This document shows positions 11,737 through 24,153 of a stretch of DNA of 64,000 bases, in pieces. Each line of letters opens with the position of its first letter. Position 1 is the stretch's first letter. Below the pieces are notes generated by a model, which was not told the DNA's origin, made no database searches, and saw nothing but the letters and a program-made list of their open reading frames with translations. Location of the stretch: the NCBI GenBank assembly GCA_949128115.1, contig OX421966.1, positions 33,435,042-33,499,041 on the forward strand, read 5' to 3'. A program made the position numbers and the translations under genes. Origin of the DNA: Anaspis maculata. Lineage: Eukaryota > Arthropoda > Insecta > Coleoptera > Scraptiidae.

Positions 11737-13066
11737 GGGTTTGTGGTCACAATTTGATGAATGTCGAACGACCCAATTCGGCAATTCTTTATATACAACT
11801 CCGGTAGAGCAAAAAAAAAGGTGAAAAATAAAACACAGGTGATATGTATTATTTCTACCAGCGATGGAAGTCTATTCAAATAGCAAACGACAAGTAGTGG
11901 TAGTGAAGGTAGCGGTAATAAAAATATAAAATTAAAATAAAAACAATACAAATTTCTCGGAGCCTGAAGGGTTTCATCAAATGCTCAGTTTCACTGGAAG
12001 AGTGAACAAAGTTAAATTGCAAAAGAAAGAACGCTTTTGATTTCAGAAAAAAGGAAGGGATCTAGAAAGAAAAAAAAAAAAGATTGACACACCCTGGCTA
12101 AGATTCACCGCAATACTAGCAAGACCGCGACGCAAGGAGCGAACTATCCCGCGACGCTTTCCCCAACCTGTCTGTGCACAGAAAAATCGAAGCGCCGCAA
12201 CTGGGCCAAACGCCCTGACTCCGATCCTGTCGCGCCTAAAATCTCGCCTATATCACTTGTAATCCCGCTCGGTTACTTCTTTGAAAATTCCCCTTTTCAA
12301 AAACGCGCTTTACAACTTAATATACTTTACGAATCGTAGCTTAGGGCTACAGTTTATTTTGACACGACGATCTCTAACTAGGAACACTCAATGAAAGAAA
12401 AAAAAATAAACAGACGGTTGCAGGCGGTTTGGAACTTCGCAATATTCGGTAGCGCGCCTAGTTTCACGGTCGCACCGCTTACAGACTAGATCCAACCTTA
12501 TTGTCTCGGGTTCCCATCGAGACGGAAGCAATCCGGTCGCAGGGGTGGAAATGAATTAATGGGTCGACACCAGCAGCCTGTCGCGAAGCATGAATGTCTA
12601 CGATGCAATTTTGGACGATAATTCCCAGTCAGGGACAGCGTACGAGAAGGCGGAGACTAGTCCAAACCAGTCCGCAGGCGCACGGAGAAAAATGCTTTAG
12701 CGGAAATCTGTAGGCGTTACAAGCTCAGGTCATTAAATATCTGAACTGCTACCAACCATTTCAATACGTGAATATCCAGGTGGTCAATATTTATCAACCT
12801 TGGTAGTGAAGATTGAGTTTTTGGTGGTAATCCAAGAAACTACTGCCTTTAGCATTATCCAGTATCACCCCAGGATAGCAAATATTACAGTTCACTGTTT
12901 TCCGAACCGGCAGGTAGTGACCATCACTGACTCAAGTAGGTAAAATGTGTATAGACAGATCAGCGACAAATGCAGACAACTGTTGGCTTCAATCAGTGCT
13001 GCACCAAAGCTGCAAGTATTACATACCTGAAGTCTGTAACTAAGATTACTCCTTGCCATCAATAAT

Positions 13067-13945
13067 ACAGTGCGATGAATGGCTGCGACGCTCACACTCC
13101 TGGTAGCATGAGAAATTACATACCCAGACTTGCAATTCTGTCTGCGATGAATGACTGCGACGTACACAGTCCTGGGACCATTAGAAATTACATACCTCAA
13201 CTTGCAATTCTCTCTGTTGATGACCGGGATATGTCATGACCCCATTTTGGTAGATACTCTTTCTACCAATCACGTATTCGACTGGGGAGCAAAAGCCAGA
13301 CTGATGCCGACGCCACAGTCAGTCCGGTATTGTCTTCGAGTAAAGATGCAATGACCCAGTGGAGTCAAATACTGTGCCAGTGGTCACTTCCAGAACAAAC
13401 ACTGAAGCATTTGTCATACCATAGCTTTAGTGTGAAAGCTCGCAACGAATTTCTCATTGCATTTTAATATGAGTTGGCTTGGAGCCGGTATTTTCATATT
13501 CTCATCAAGCTGGTGCCTTACAACATTATTCGACAGATAAGTTTCAAGAAGACCATGTGCATGGGGCATGTAGGTACCTACTTTTGAATGTATATCAGCA
13601 AATCTGCGAAACATGCGCCACTATCTAGTCGTCGCTCTGGATCATCAGATATTACATACCTGGCTCTAACTTATGCGGTTACATACTTGCGCCGTTATCT
13701 AGTCTTCCCTGGGTCATTAAATATTACATACCTGGCTCTTTACTCGATAACATGCCTGCGCCCTTCTTTGCTGCTCTCTGGATCGTCAGATATTACATAC
13801 CTAAGCCATCAGCGTTATTACCTACCTGGGTCATTGATTTCTACAACCTTCATTTTTCCGAAAACGAGGTATGTAATCATTACAAACTCACATACGTTGT
13901 CACCAAAATGTTTTCTGGACCACTAGGAATTACATACTTGAGCTT
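13067..13945 (+). repeat. Minisatellite with ATTACATACCTG core, ~70-80 bp units
   Basis: Two unit types share an AATTACATACC/ATATTACATACCTG core. Units near 13067 and 13142 read GCGATGAATG.CTGCGACG..CACA.TCCTGG..., then the core and CTTGCAATTCT. Units at ~13625, ~13699 and ~13767 read TCTAGTC.TC.CT.GGTCATTA, then the core and CTGGCTCT, then CATACCTGCGCC. More decayed units reach 13945, and single units occur from about 12890. Confidence 0.7.
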
Positions 13946-14433
13946 TTAAAAATTGCAGTCCTACTTTTTTCCGTGCGAGCGCCGTGCTGTTCAAGCTGTG
14001 GTTGCGCAACTTCGGAATAAAAAGCCTAGCACAGAAGTAATTCTCCAAAAGCACCCAGAGAGTGATGACGTGGCTGACGAGATGGGTGGGTACCAGATTG
14101 TTGGTACCAAGAAACAAGGGGCCCTGTGGACAAGCGACTGGTAGAGGGGTGATACTAACAACCAACAAGAGAACTTACGAAAGTTGTGATTTGGCCCCAA
14201 AATAGTAAAGTAGTGGTATCCTTGATAGATTTAAAATCCAGCCAAGCTGATAATCTTTCAGGTGAATTGGTGGATGCTCCTCAAAACATGAGATTTGGCT
14301 AACCAGCGCCTTTCACCAAAACACCGAGTCTATCTTTTTCGGAAACTACTGAAAAATGACCACTAGATAACAAAGAAAATCGCCACTTCACAAGAAGCAT
14401 GGCCCACAAAAAAAAAAGACAACTGCTAAAAAG

Positions 14434-14800
14434 ATGACAAGGGAAGAAAAATATCGGAAACCAGAAGAACCTGAGAAAGCTGGATGGCGATTTTCACACT
14501 TTGATAAGGGAAAATGTGATTACAACCCCTCGATGTTGAGGGATGCACGATTATATTGAATTCCACGTGGTTGATAAAAATGGAGACGTCGCTCAAGGTC
14601 GCAAGAGATCAGAACACGAAGGGCCCAAGCAGGACCGGACTTTCTGCCAAAGAATTACTGCATCTCACAACACACACGGCCTGTGGCATAAACCCATCCT
14701 TGTTTTTCACCGCCCAGGAATATTTCGGCTTTTTCCGACACCTGACCAGATCTCCGATTGCACGTGGTGGCCATACGTCAAATTATGACATTTTTTGATT
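14434..14800 (+). other. Short unrecognised ORFs inside the gag-splitting insert
   Basis: A 41-codon ORF opens at 14434 (MTREEKYRKPEEPEKAGW, then HFDKGKCDYNPSML) and stops near 14559. An overlapping frame (14556-14798) then contains GPSRTGLSAKELLHLTTH and an aromatic-rich tail. The composition resembles eroded coding sequence, with at least one frame change. I do not recognise a family. Confidence 0.2.
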
Positions 14801-15254
14801 TGACGTTCACGAGGTAAACAAACCATTTTCCAAAGGAAAATCCACATCTGGCTGCAATAAAATGGCACGGGAACATTTTTCCAGGTGAACTGGCACGACA
14901 AAGAATCGAAGAGATAAAGCCATTTATCGATAAGCGGGTAAAAACCAAAAAGGTGCATATCGTAATATAAACAAACTCCTTTGCAGGTCTGCTGTTCGAA
15001 GGAAATTGATCGAATTTAAATTGGATAATGACACAATTGGACCGCGGATGCGCTCCGTACTCGGAAAACCTTCAAAGGGAAAATCACCTCACACCAGCCG
15101 TTAACTTTGCAACAAAAAAAACTGTCCAAGTTTACGGTCGAATGGAGTCGCGTCAAGGTCAAGGTCACCGCAAATTTGACCTGTAACAACCTTCTCCAAG
15201 CAGTTCCAGTAAACGAATAAAAGAACTTCAAAAGGCTGGTCAGAAAATTGGATT

Positions 15255-16010
15255 TTCTACAATGGAACCGTTACGTCCAGCAGATCCACCAGACACAGTT
15301 TAAAGCTGATGGAAGACAACGAAATGGAGAAAGCTTGCGTTCGAAGTCCACGTCCAACAGCTGGCTTATCTAGCCTATCTGAATCATCCATCGGACTTTC
15401 TGGCGAACATTACCAGGGATACGTTCATAAGTGCGCTGAGATGTTAAGCTCTGCGGTTATGATCAGTAATTCAGCTACGATCAGCGACTCTCTCATTCAT
15501 GTTCTTTGCCTTGAAGCTGCCAAAGACACTACGCGCTGTTATCATATTCGAGAGGTAGACTTCCAACCAATGATGGATGACTCAGGTATGCTGGATAGGG
15601 AGTCAACCGAGGAAATGTTGCCAGAAACTGCTCGAATCTCAAATAAAGCCGCAAGCTAGTGAAGCGCAAGAAGAACAGGCGGTAGAGACAGGCCACGTTG
15701 CTTCGCCTGCGAAGAAGCGAGACATCTGAGTCGGGACTGCAGGCAAAAGTCAAGTTCAACCAACGTTCCTACAACGAGGCGAAGAACTTCCAGCCCAGAA
15801 TTACGCTATCGGAAAACCTAATTCCAGAAAGCGCTGAGGGGAGCACGCTGGCTGGCAGTCCTCATTGCACCAGGAAGTACTCCATCTCATTGCTGCGGAA
15901 GTCACCTAATACGAATACTTCTTCTGAGTTGAAAGCTCGAGGAGGATAAATGTGTTTTCATTATTGATACCGGAGCCGCAGAGTCAATCGTTCAAGGTGG
16001 AATACTACGC
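15255..16010 (+). pseudogene. Ty3/Gypsy gag 3' part, nucleocapsid zinc knuckle and protease start
   Basis: Gag resumes with RYVQQIHQTQFKA, then QLAYLAYLNHPSDFLANIT in frame 1 and AVMISNSATISDSLIH in frame 3, so at least two frameshifts are present (near 15335 and 15450). Two stops at 15657-15662 precede a basic stretch and a CCHC zinc knuckle, CFACEEARHLSRDC, at 15699-15740 (C-x2-C-x4-H-x4-C), which would bind RNA. In the same frame, CVFIIDTGAAESIV at 15951 carries the DTGA active-site motif of a retropepsin. Shortly after, the retroelement is lost and foldback DNA begins near 16085, so no RT follows. Gag, knuckle and protease in this order identify an LTR retrotransposon. Confidence 0.75.
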
Positions 16011-16084
16011 TAGGTCGACCGTATTGATGCGAAAAGTTTCACACAGATTTCGATAAAATGGACTACAAAGACGTAATAGAACGC

Positions 16085-17690
16085 ATATGGATCGAAGCAT
16101 GAACCCTTTCTGAAGGTTTGGCCAGAAGGTCCGATGGAATTATTTGGGATTTCGTAGAAAACAAGACGTGACAACAAGACATTGACGCCATCACGAGATG
16201 TGTCTGGAGATGGAAAAAAGGGGCTCTTCTCGAAATGTGAAGCCGTTAAAAATCGGGCCCTAGTGCATACTGTGAGTACGTACCAGACATGTTTTGCTCC
16301 CTCAATTTGCCTGTTTATGTGAAATCCGACCCGTCAACACCGGAGCCGGCCAGCGAAATTTCATCAAAGTGCCGTCGAATTTGAAGAATTCTTTGGTTTT
16401 TGGTGTCCGATAGACGCTCAAAAGCCCACTCTAGACCACGGTTCAATCTCACACGCTGACACGGTACGTTTTTCCCAAAAACACTGTTCAAATGCCCTGA
16501 GGTGTTGTCGAGTTTCCCAAAACCGAGGGCGTCAATAATGACGTTTCTGTCAGATTTGGCCGGGCCATGTACCGTTTTCAACATTTTCCGGCAACATTTC
16601 AAGAAAAGCCACGCCAAATGGCCCGCACCAGACGACAGTGGGTCCCCGAAACCCCCCGGTCGGCATTTCACACCAAATTTCTCGAAATTCTTCTCGAAAA
16701 GCCGAGTTTTCGCCGCAAAAGTATCAAGAAATGTCGGACAAATTATTTAAAATCATGATTCCCTGAAAAAAATTGGAATGAATTATGAATTTTCGAAAAA
16801 TCCCCTCAAATTCGGCGGGAATTTTGGAAATTTCCCATTATTAACTTGCACTGCGGTTCGTTTGCGAAATTTTTTAAAAAAGTACCCCGCCAAAATCTGA
16901 CGTCTGGTTTTTACAAATTTCGTCCAGCCGTCGTTCGGTTTTCACACCGGTTACATGATTGTAATCGGTTGTTGACGATGGGAAATTCTCAAAATTTTCT
17001 GCTGAATTTGAGGGGATTTTTCGAAAATTCATAATTCATTCCATATTTTTCCAGGGAACTGATGTTTGGATAATTTGTTCCAGACATCTTGGCAGGTTTT
17101 CGCGGCAAAAATTCGGCTATATTCGGCAACGGACCTAGTGTCGTCCGTTGCTGGCCATGCGGTGGCATTTTTCTTAAAATTTTGCCGTATAATTGATCAA
17201 ATTTGACCACGGCACGGCCAAAGTGACAGGAACGTCAATTGACGCTCTGGGTTTTGAGAAACTCAACACTTCGGGGCATTTGAACAGTGTTTTTGGAGAA
17301 AATGTACCGTGTCAGCGTGCGAAATTGAATTGTGGTCTCGAGGACACTCTTGAGGCGTCCACCAGACACCACAAACCCAACATCTCAAATTCGACGACAT
17401 TTCGGTTAGAAATTCTCAGACGTTGACGGCGTATTTCACAAAAACAGACAAGTTGATATTGCAAAACACGTCTGGGGGGTACTGACAATTTATTTGCAAT
17501 TTCCAGCGGCTTCACATTTCGAGAAAGGGGCCTTTTCAGTCCTCCAGAGCACATTTCATGTCGATTACAGGGGTTCCTTGTCGCGACTTGTTTTCTACGG
17601 AATCCATGATAATTCCATTGGACCTTCTGGCCAGACCTCCAGAAAGGGTCCGTGTTTTGATGTACATCATGTGCCCAGGCAAGCATAGTT
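16085..17690. mobile_element. ~1.6-kb foldback element
   Basis: Bases ~16085-16840 and ~16975-17690 are inverted copies. Landmarks shared on opposite strands are ACCCTTTCTG.AGGT.TGGCCAGAAGGTCC, CTCGAAATGTGAAGCCG, CACTGTTCAAATGCCC and the inner AATGAATTATGAATTTTCG. The loop is about 135 bp. The ORFs seen on either strand are mirror images produced by the repeat. It lies directly after the Gypsy protease fragment and may have removed or displaced the rest of pol. No target duplication could be fixed. Confidence 0.75.
16790..17060. repeat. Core of the foldback, also present at 63475-63700
   Basis: The loop and inner arms (TTCTGCTGAATTTGAGGGGATTTTTCGAAAATTCAT and the segment containing CCCCGCCAAAATCTGACGTCTGG) recur in part at the end of the window. 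This is therefore a dispersed family and not a private hairpin. Confidence 0.7.
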
Positions 17691-20640
17691 AGCGCGCGTT
17701 TTTCTGATTTGGAGCTTTTCTGTTCGCTTTATTGACTGTAACATTGAGCTATAATGGATCTGTCCTGTCGCGCTGATCATGGTGTGTTTCGACCCGTTCT
17801 GATATAACCGCGCTTTGATGACTGTCATCAGGATCAAGAGTCATCGGCAGACCGGAAGCAAGTTAATCGTGGCTATGAAAGCAAGTTTTCCAAAAAACCC
17901 GGCCTTTTTTCCCCACCTTTCCGAATAAGATGTTGTTTGCAATACAAAAGAACTTCGTGGTGTTAGCTCCAATTTAACCTGAAGTTTTTGAGTTAGGTTG
18001 GCTTCGCCTCAATCGTTTTCCGACACTGTGTCAGCTGAACAAGACAAAACAAGGAGTCTAGAGGAATTGTTTGATATCTCCGAAGGCGGTCTAGTACCAA
18101 ATAAAATTGTTCACCATCGAGGATTCTTTCTAAAAAGCTCGACCAACATTCTAAGGTGAAAGATTCGACTTGAAATTATGTGTTGAAGTTGGATTCACAA
18201 CTTCTTTTTTTTCCTAGGGTCTTGATTCACCTTTTTATTTTTGATTTACTTTTTATCGAATTCTTCGAAAAATGTGAAGGTGATCGCGAAAAAAAAATCC
18301 GTTTTTTCAACTCCCCTCGTGCTGAAACGCAAAAAAAATTCGGTCGGTCTGTGTGTATGTTAGTCTGTTAGGTTTTTTGACCGATGCGATCGATGCGATA
18401 AAAAGACTTGCGAAGGGAACATTGACGATTATTGCAGAACAAATAAAAGTGAGTGATAATTATTATTTGTTTAGAGTAATACGGAATAAAGTGCAGTTTG
18501 TAAGAGTTTAAAAGGCGAACCCGAAATTCGTAAATTAAATACAACAAATATCGACAAAAAAATAAGCAATTAGAACTAAAATCAGATATTGACTCCCGAG
18601 CTTAGTGTGGTGATATCGAGTATAAGCATACAAAGCTTGATCTGATAATAGGTAGGTATCTAAATCTGAAAGTTAACTAATCATTCACATTTTGCACAGG
18701 TAGGTAGGTACCTAGAAGAAACAGCCTACAATCCATTTGCGTATGTTACTGTAAATCCATATCTGATCTAAATATAGGATCACGCTTTTGATCACCCACC
18801 TTGTTCCATACCCCAACTACAGGCAAATTAAAAGCCCCCCTTGGCCGTCATCCCGTGCGCTGAACACAACACAATGCCCGGGCGTCCACCTTTTGTTGTT
18901 TCTTCCTGCCGATGTGATTTCCATGCCTTTTCCCTTTTCGGCAATAAATGAGGGGTGCGGATCCGGTGCCGAGTGATCGACAGTGTTTTATTTTTCGCAC
19001 GCAGTGCATGCATATTTGATTGAAGTGCACGACGGGGAGTAAATTAGTGATTAATAATTAGCGCAATGTCCGTCAGGTTGACACCTGTGTAACGTGTTAA
19101 TTAGCCGGCTGCAGGCCGAAGGCGAGACCCCGCCTTATCGGCGCGCCTACCAGGACGATGACGCGCGCCTCGTAGGTGGTAACACTGCCATTAAGCTCGC
19201 TTCACGCGACGCATTCAAATTTCCAAATCCTTCAAGTAGGTTCCCACCCATTTCTCATTTTTCCTGGAAAAAACTGAAAACTAGCGAGGCGATCAAAAAA
19301 TTAGGCACTAAGCGGTTTGACTGAGATCACTGGTCACTTTCCACTATCATCTTCGAGTATATACCTGAGCAACTTGGTTATCTAAGTCAATTTTACTGTA
19401 AGAACAATCGAATGCCAAAAATTTCAAAATTAAATCTTTAGCATTGACGGTAAATTTCTTATTTAGGAAAGAATTTCATTTATCACTGAATTTACTATAC
19501 AATACTCAAAAATAGCTCTAAAGTATCGAGTCTCGTAACCCCTTTGAAGTGACCCCAAGGGTTTTATTTTTGGAACAATATTCCGCTGGTTTTCCTTGAA
19601 GTCCCCAGAGTGAAGAATCGCGTAATTTTTTGCTGAGCCTTTCTGATGGATCCAATCTGAATTTTTTTATGACAGGTATATGGTGATGTGTATCTGACAG
19701 AGCAGGACAGATTTTTTCACTATCTGAATTTGACAGCCTTCACATTGGAATTTGACACTACTTGTGACACTGACATTATTTGCATAAGAACAACCACAAA
19801 CATATGGGATTTACGGAAATTTCAATCGATCGCCTGCATTTGGAAATAACGAAGATAAGGGAACATCTCCATGTATACGGACACGAAGTGTGGACGGAGC
19901 TTACATGAGGTGCGTTCTACATCCTTGTGGGCTGTTGTTCTTCTGCTTCGCGCGCTCGTTGCATGTGCGAAACGCAAAAATCCCCAAGTCTATTATTGTC
20001 TTGTGAAGTTTACTGTCCGGAATTCACCTTCGATAATTAATTACGGGCGTTTCAAGAACAATAAAGTTGGCAACAGTGTTATACCTTCCTCACTGAAAAT
20101 AAAAATTATCGAGTACAATCATACAGGCACTCGGGCACAGCCACCTCTATGCATGCCAATGATTCACGCACCTCCCATAGGACATAGGATACACATTGGA
20201 TGTGAAGTGATTTACCTATTTCCTCGCCTATTTCTATCCGAGAGAAATCTGTATAGACTTTCTTCATTTTTACTCTATTGATGGAATCTGCATCAAAATA
20301 TCTTATAATTACAATTATTTATTTGCCTTCTCATTTGTTATGTTTATGTATATCAGTGTTTCTGTCGAGGTCTTTTCGGTCTTGCTGTGTTCTGTTTCTT
20401 ATCTGGTATGTCCGATGGCGCAAGATTTTGGTAAATGTCAACCAATACTATACCTCTTAAATTAATGCAATGAAACCTGAGGAAAATGAGGTACTTATTG
20501 TCCCTAGGATATTATTCAATAGATCAATCAATCATTTTATTGGTGCCATTCGATTTCAAAATTCTTCACACAAGTCATTTGTACATACGTGAGATATCAA
20601 TATTTAGGTACGTAAATAATTATGTATGTATGGGTACAAA
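17691..20640. other. No firm gene; two weak coding candidates
   Basis: A GC-rich island at 19106-19172 reads LQAEGETPPYRRAYQDDDARLV between an AG and a GTGGTAAC, so it could be a small internal exon. A 136-codon ORF at 19871-20281 has no recognisable domain. Neither has supporting context. Confidence 0.2.
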
Positions 20641-20764
20641 TACCGTATGATCAAAAACTTTTCTCCTCTAGGCAGGCTGTGGTCTGGTCATTGGCAGGCA
20701 AACGAGGCTGGTTTTGGTCAGGCCACAGCCTGCCTAGAGGAGAAAAGTTTTTGATCATACGGTA
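20641..20764. mobile_element. 124-bp palindromic MITE (TACCGTATGATC family)
   Basis: Arms 20641-20689 and 20716-20764 are inverted copies with about three mismatches around a 26-bp loop. The ends read TA|CCGTATGATC and GATCATACGG|TA, fitting a TA target duplication of Tc1/mariner type. A truncated copy in the opposite orientation lies at 47609-47687. Confidence 0.85.
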
Positions 20765-21399
20765 AAATACATAACATCAAAAACACAAATTCAAAGGTGA
20801 TTTACAGCTCAAGAAAAGAGAGACAAAAGATAGTATAATTTCTTGGTTTCACAGAGACATCGCTGTGCTAGAATGATAGTAAGATAACTTCAAATTTCTG
20901 ATTTTCGGATTAATTCAAAATCTATAGCTCCAAGCTATTCTCTACCTGGTAAAAAAATCGAATTACTCAGAATCATCATGGAAGTACATAAAAAATGTCA
21001 CACTGTTATAATTATCTGTTTTTTAAACAGTTCTGGTCTAATACTCGGACATCTCAAAATGTTCTATTTCTTCCACTGAGAAATAGATCGAATTTGATCT
21101 TGCCTTCTGGTATAATACGAAGACATTTCAACATGTCCCAATTTTGCAACAAATCTGATTTGGAAATTTCAAGTTGTCCTTGTTTTTCATGTTATCTTAG
21201 TGTTTTACTGTGAAAGATATCTCACTCTTATACCAAAAAACCAACTGATTCAATGGAAGTCTTCAGATATTTCATTTTAACTCACTATTGCACAAAACAT
21301 ACCCTCATGCGTTTGTAAAATATCTTACTTCTCTCTAAGTTGTCCCACTATTTGACCAGAAATGTTCCGTATAAAACCACGCATTTTTTCCAATAAGAC

Positions 21400-21473
21400 G
21401 ATGTCGATGCCGCCCCCTTGGATCTGCCGTCCTAGGCACGTGCCTACTTTGCCTATTGCCAAATCCACCCCTG
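21400..21473 (-). mobile_element. Possible hAT-type terminus
   Basis: On the minus strand the sequence begins CAGGGGTGGATTTGGCAATA, then GGCAAAGTAGGCACGTGCCT. This resembles hAT-type ends (CAGNGGNG...) in insects. The partner end and an 8-bp duplication were not found. It overlaps a 90-codon minus ORF that I regard as chance. Confidence 0.35.
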
Positions 21474-22225
21474 CTAGAGAGACTTCCCCTGCTCCCGTGT
21501 GACGCCATCTGTTAGCGGCTACCGCAATGTGTATACTGGTGGGCGTCGCGGCAGCTTTCAACAAGCCGCCTACATCGCCTCCAACCATCTCATTCAACTT
21601 TTTTTATTTTAAAAGTTGTCGAAAAGTGCTAGAAGAATGTTGAGAAAAAAGTTTCCTTATTCCAAAAGATTTGAGTTACCTGTTGGTGGCAGAATTTTGG
21701 ATAAAAAAGGGTCCATGACACTGAAGGTACACAAGCAAATCGAAACGAAAAAATAGGCAAATGACTCAGAATGGCGTGTGGAATGATAAACTAAAATAAA
21801 ATTTGCGGATTATCCAGAAATTTTTGCAAAAAAAATGAAGAAGAAACAACGCATTCAAAGAGAACAGTTTGTTTCTTGATGTTGTTGTATTGTTGGTTGC
21901 CTATATCACTTCAGTAGAAAATTGGAGTATGTACGGGGTACGTACAGTGACTCATGACTTACCAACAAAACAATGTTGCGCAATGTTGTGCGTAGGCCAG
22001 AGATGAGCACCGCAAAGAAGAGCAGTACGACGTAAACAATTCAACTGCAAAACATGTTACGGCCGAAAATGGGCCTACAGAAAGAATACCGCTATTTTGC
22101 TTTGTTTTTCGTGGAAAGCGGAAGAAATACTTCTCTTCATCGTTGTTGAGGACGGAATCTGGAGCGCTGAAGTCGATCCGTACAACTGAGTTTTGCAGTG
22201 TATATCTGCCTACTTAAAGAGCCGC

Positions 22226-22282
22226 ACACGATCTGAGGCTCTTTTCTTTTCTTTCCTTTCCTTTTCTTTTCTTTTCCTTTGC
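22226..22282 (+). repeat. Polypyrimidine (CTTTT)n microsatellite
   Basis: Imperfect CTTTT/CTTTC repeats. The overlapping Lys-rich minus-strand ORF is an artefact of this run. Confidence 0.8.
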
Positions 22283-23393
22283 CATAAGTCTTTTCTTTTC
22301 TTTGGTCTTTGTTTTCCGTATTCATTTTCTGAGAATCGAAGTCGCAACCTGCTGGATCGAAGCGTGCCCTTTTAGAAGTACCTATCGTTCGTGTGCGTCA
22401 TCAGCAATACACGAGACCACATCACCGTCATCTAGGTCGCCACCATCAGATAAGTTGCATGCTTCGGTTCCTTTTTTGTTTATTATTATTTGTGTAGTGT
22501 GCTACTACGCGTGTAGTTGTAGTCAATACTATTATTCGTAGATATACTGCTAACCGAAGACACGTAGCACGTAGTTTAAATCAGTTGCAATGAATCAGTA
22601 GTGACGTCATACATTTGTTTTTATTGTATTGTATTTTGAAATTGTACTTGAATTGATGCATAAGTAGTTGAATTAGCTCTGGCGCTTGATAAACAGCTTA
22701 GTTCTGAATACTGTTACGTAGTGCCGCATACTGGCGCTTGCCGCGGGTGGGTAGTTGCGGAATTGGTCGTAGTAGTAGTCGATAATTTCGGTCTAGCCCC
22801 TAACAAAGACTGCCCCGTGTACACGTAGGTAACATCCTTGTTTAGGTTGCGCTTGTGTTTTTTTTTTTCAGGACACTACCTACGGCTGAGGCTCAATGCT
22901 TGCCTGTTTCGGTCGAATGGGTCGCCGCTACACCCAGTATCATTAACGTGTTGGTTTGTTGTTCACTACTTACGGTATCAGCTCACTTAGGCCCTTCAGG
23001 CTCTTGTCAGTCAGGTTATGATACACCTGATGTTTTATTTTAAACTGCACTTCATATAACTTATAACTGTACTTACCTTCACGTAATTTCTTTTGTTTTC
23101 AACATTATCATTTCCTGTCAGGTAATACAGACACACGAATTGGTTCTGGAATATATTTGTTTTATTACCTTCGCAATCACAACTACGTATTTTTTTTTTA
23201 TAAGTGCTTACCTTATTGTGGCGGTCATTATTTTGTGGTTCACTTGAGCGCAATAAGTAATGAGTATCAAGTGACTTGGCGGCAAATTGGACTTTGTCTG
23301 ATTTTCCCTTCTGACTATTTTTAGTTTGTGTTTTCTTGATCAAACATCTTTCGACCTTGTAGAACGGTACTGTGGTGAATCAACTAAACCACG

Positions 23394-23401
23394 TGGCGCC
23401 C
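23394..23401 (+). other. Primer-binding-site-like TGGCGCCC (plus strand)
   Basis: TGGCGCCCATTTAAGATT follows AACTAAACCACG. It shares TGGCGCCCATTT with the minus-strand site at 11729-11736. If it is a primer-binding site, an LTR would end just before 23392. No gag follows. Confidence 0.3.
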
Positions 23402-24029
23402 ATTTAAGATTTATCCAGTTATCTATTTACCCACCCCATTCTCCACTTGTAGTCGGCGGGCCTCTGCAGTATCTAACTACCTGGTCACAGGAAGGTAACG
23501 AATTGAAACGTGGTTATAAACAATCATAAGTAGTGTGATCGTAATTCCCCCTCGGTCGGGACTAATCATCGTGAGTAGAGGCAACACAGTTTGTTTCGTG
23601 TTTGTGAAAAAAAAAATTACAATTTGCCCTTGAGTGTCATGGACCAAGAAAAAAATATCAACTTCTGGATGAGTACCAGGTTTCCACTTTCTATACGGTG
23701 GGTGCCTCAAGTGTACGGTGAGTCATAGATGGAAAAATATTGAGTAAATTCCTCCTACAAAATTTCTTGGACAAAACTGATTTTCTACCCGACATCGGAT
23801 AAGGGGACCAACTTAATGGTTTGGAGGCATTTTCAGCGGAAAATAATTTTCGGGAGTTTTGCCTCACCCTGTATAGAAAACCACTTTTCAATACATATGC
23901 AGTGGTCGATATGTTTCCGCCTCAAACAGTTTGTTCAAATCATTTGAAATAACGCAATCAGAAGGGCTCGAAAGACCTATTGTCTCCTGGAGTCCTGGTA
24001 AAGTAGTCGATAATTTGAGTGAGTCATAC

Positions 24030-24153
24030 TACCGTGTGATCCAAACCATTCCGAATTGGGGTAGGCTGTGACCTGGTCCAATTCCGGGACGTACAGCTGC
24101 TTTTTGCCAGGGCACAGCCTACCCCAATTCGGAATGATTGGGATCACACGGTA
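24030..24153. mobile_element. 124-bp palindromic MITE (TACCGTGTGATC family)
   Basis: This is a palindrome of ~48-bp arms with the same overall length and the same outer (TACCGTRTGATC) and inner (TAGGCTGTG) words as the 20641 element, but with different middle sequence. It is a sister subfamily. TA flanks both CCGTGTG ends. Confidence 0.85.

Larger units (their letters stand above)
11619..15254. other. ~3.6-kb sequence interrupting the gag relic
   Basis: Gag-like coding stops at 11618 and resumes at about 15255-15260. TTCTA occurs at both junctions (11614-11618 and 15255-15259), which could be a 5-bp target duplication. Inside are a minus-strand primer-binding-site-like motif, long stretches with no ORF, a minisatellite (13067-13945) and some short unrecognised ORFs (14434-14800) rich in Lys/Glu. 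No transposase, RT or terminal inverted repeat was recognised, so its class is unknown. Confidence 0.45.

Noticed and set aside
13067..13945. CRISPR-like array
   Set aside because: Units diverge as a whole, spacers are not unique sequences of constant length, and the context is a eukaryotic genome.
16315..17686. Two minus-strand ORFs (118 and 124 codons) as proteins
   Set aside because: They are mirror-related products of the foldback arms and occur on both strands.
19871..20281. 136-codon ORF as a gene
   Set aside because: No recognisable domain, no splice or promoter context, and basic, low-information composition. Chance remains likely.
21325..21597. 90-codon Gly-rich minus ORF as a gene
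   Set aside because: It overlaps a probable hAT terminus and has no domain.
22137..22325. Lys-rich minus ORF
   Set aside because: Translation of a CTTTT microsatellite.
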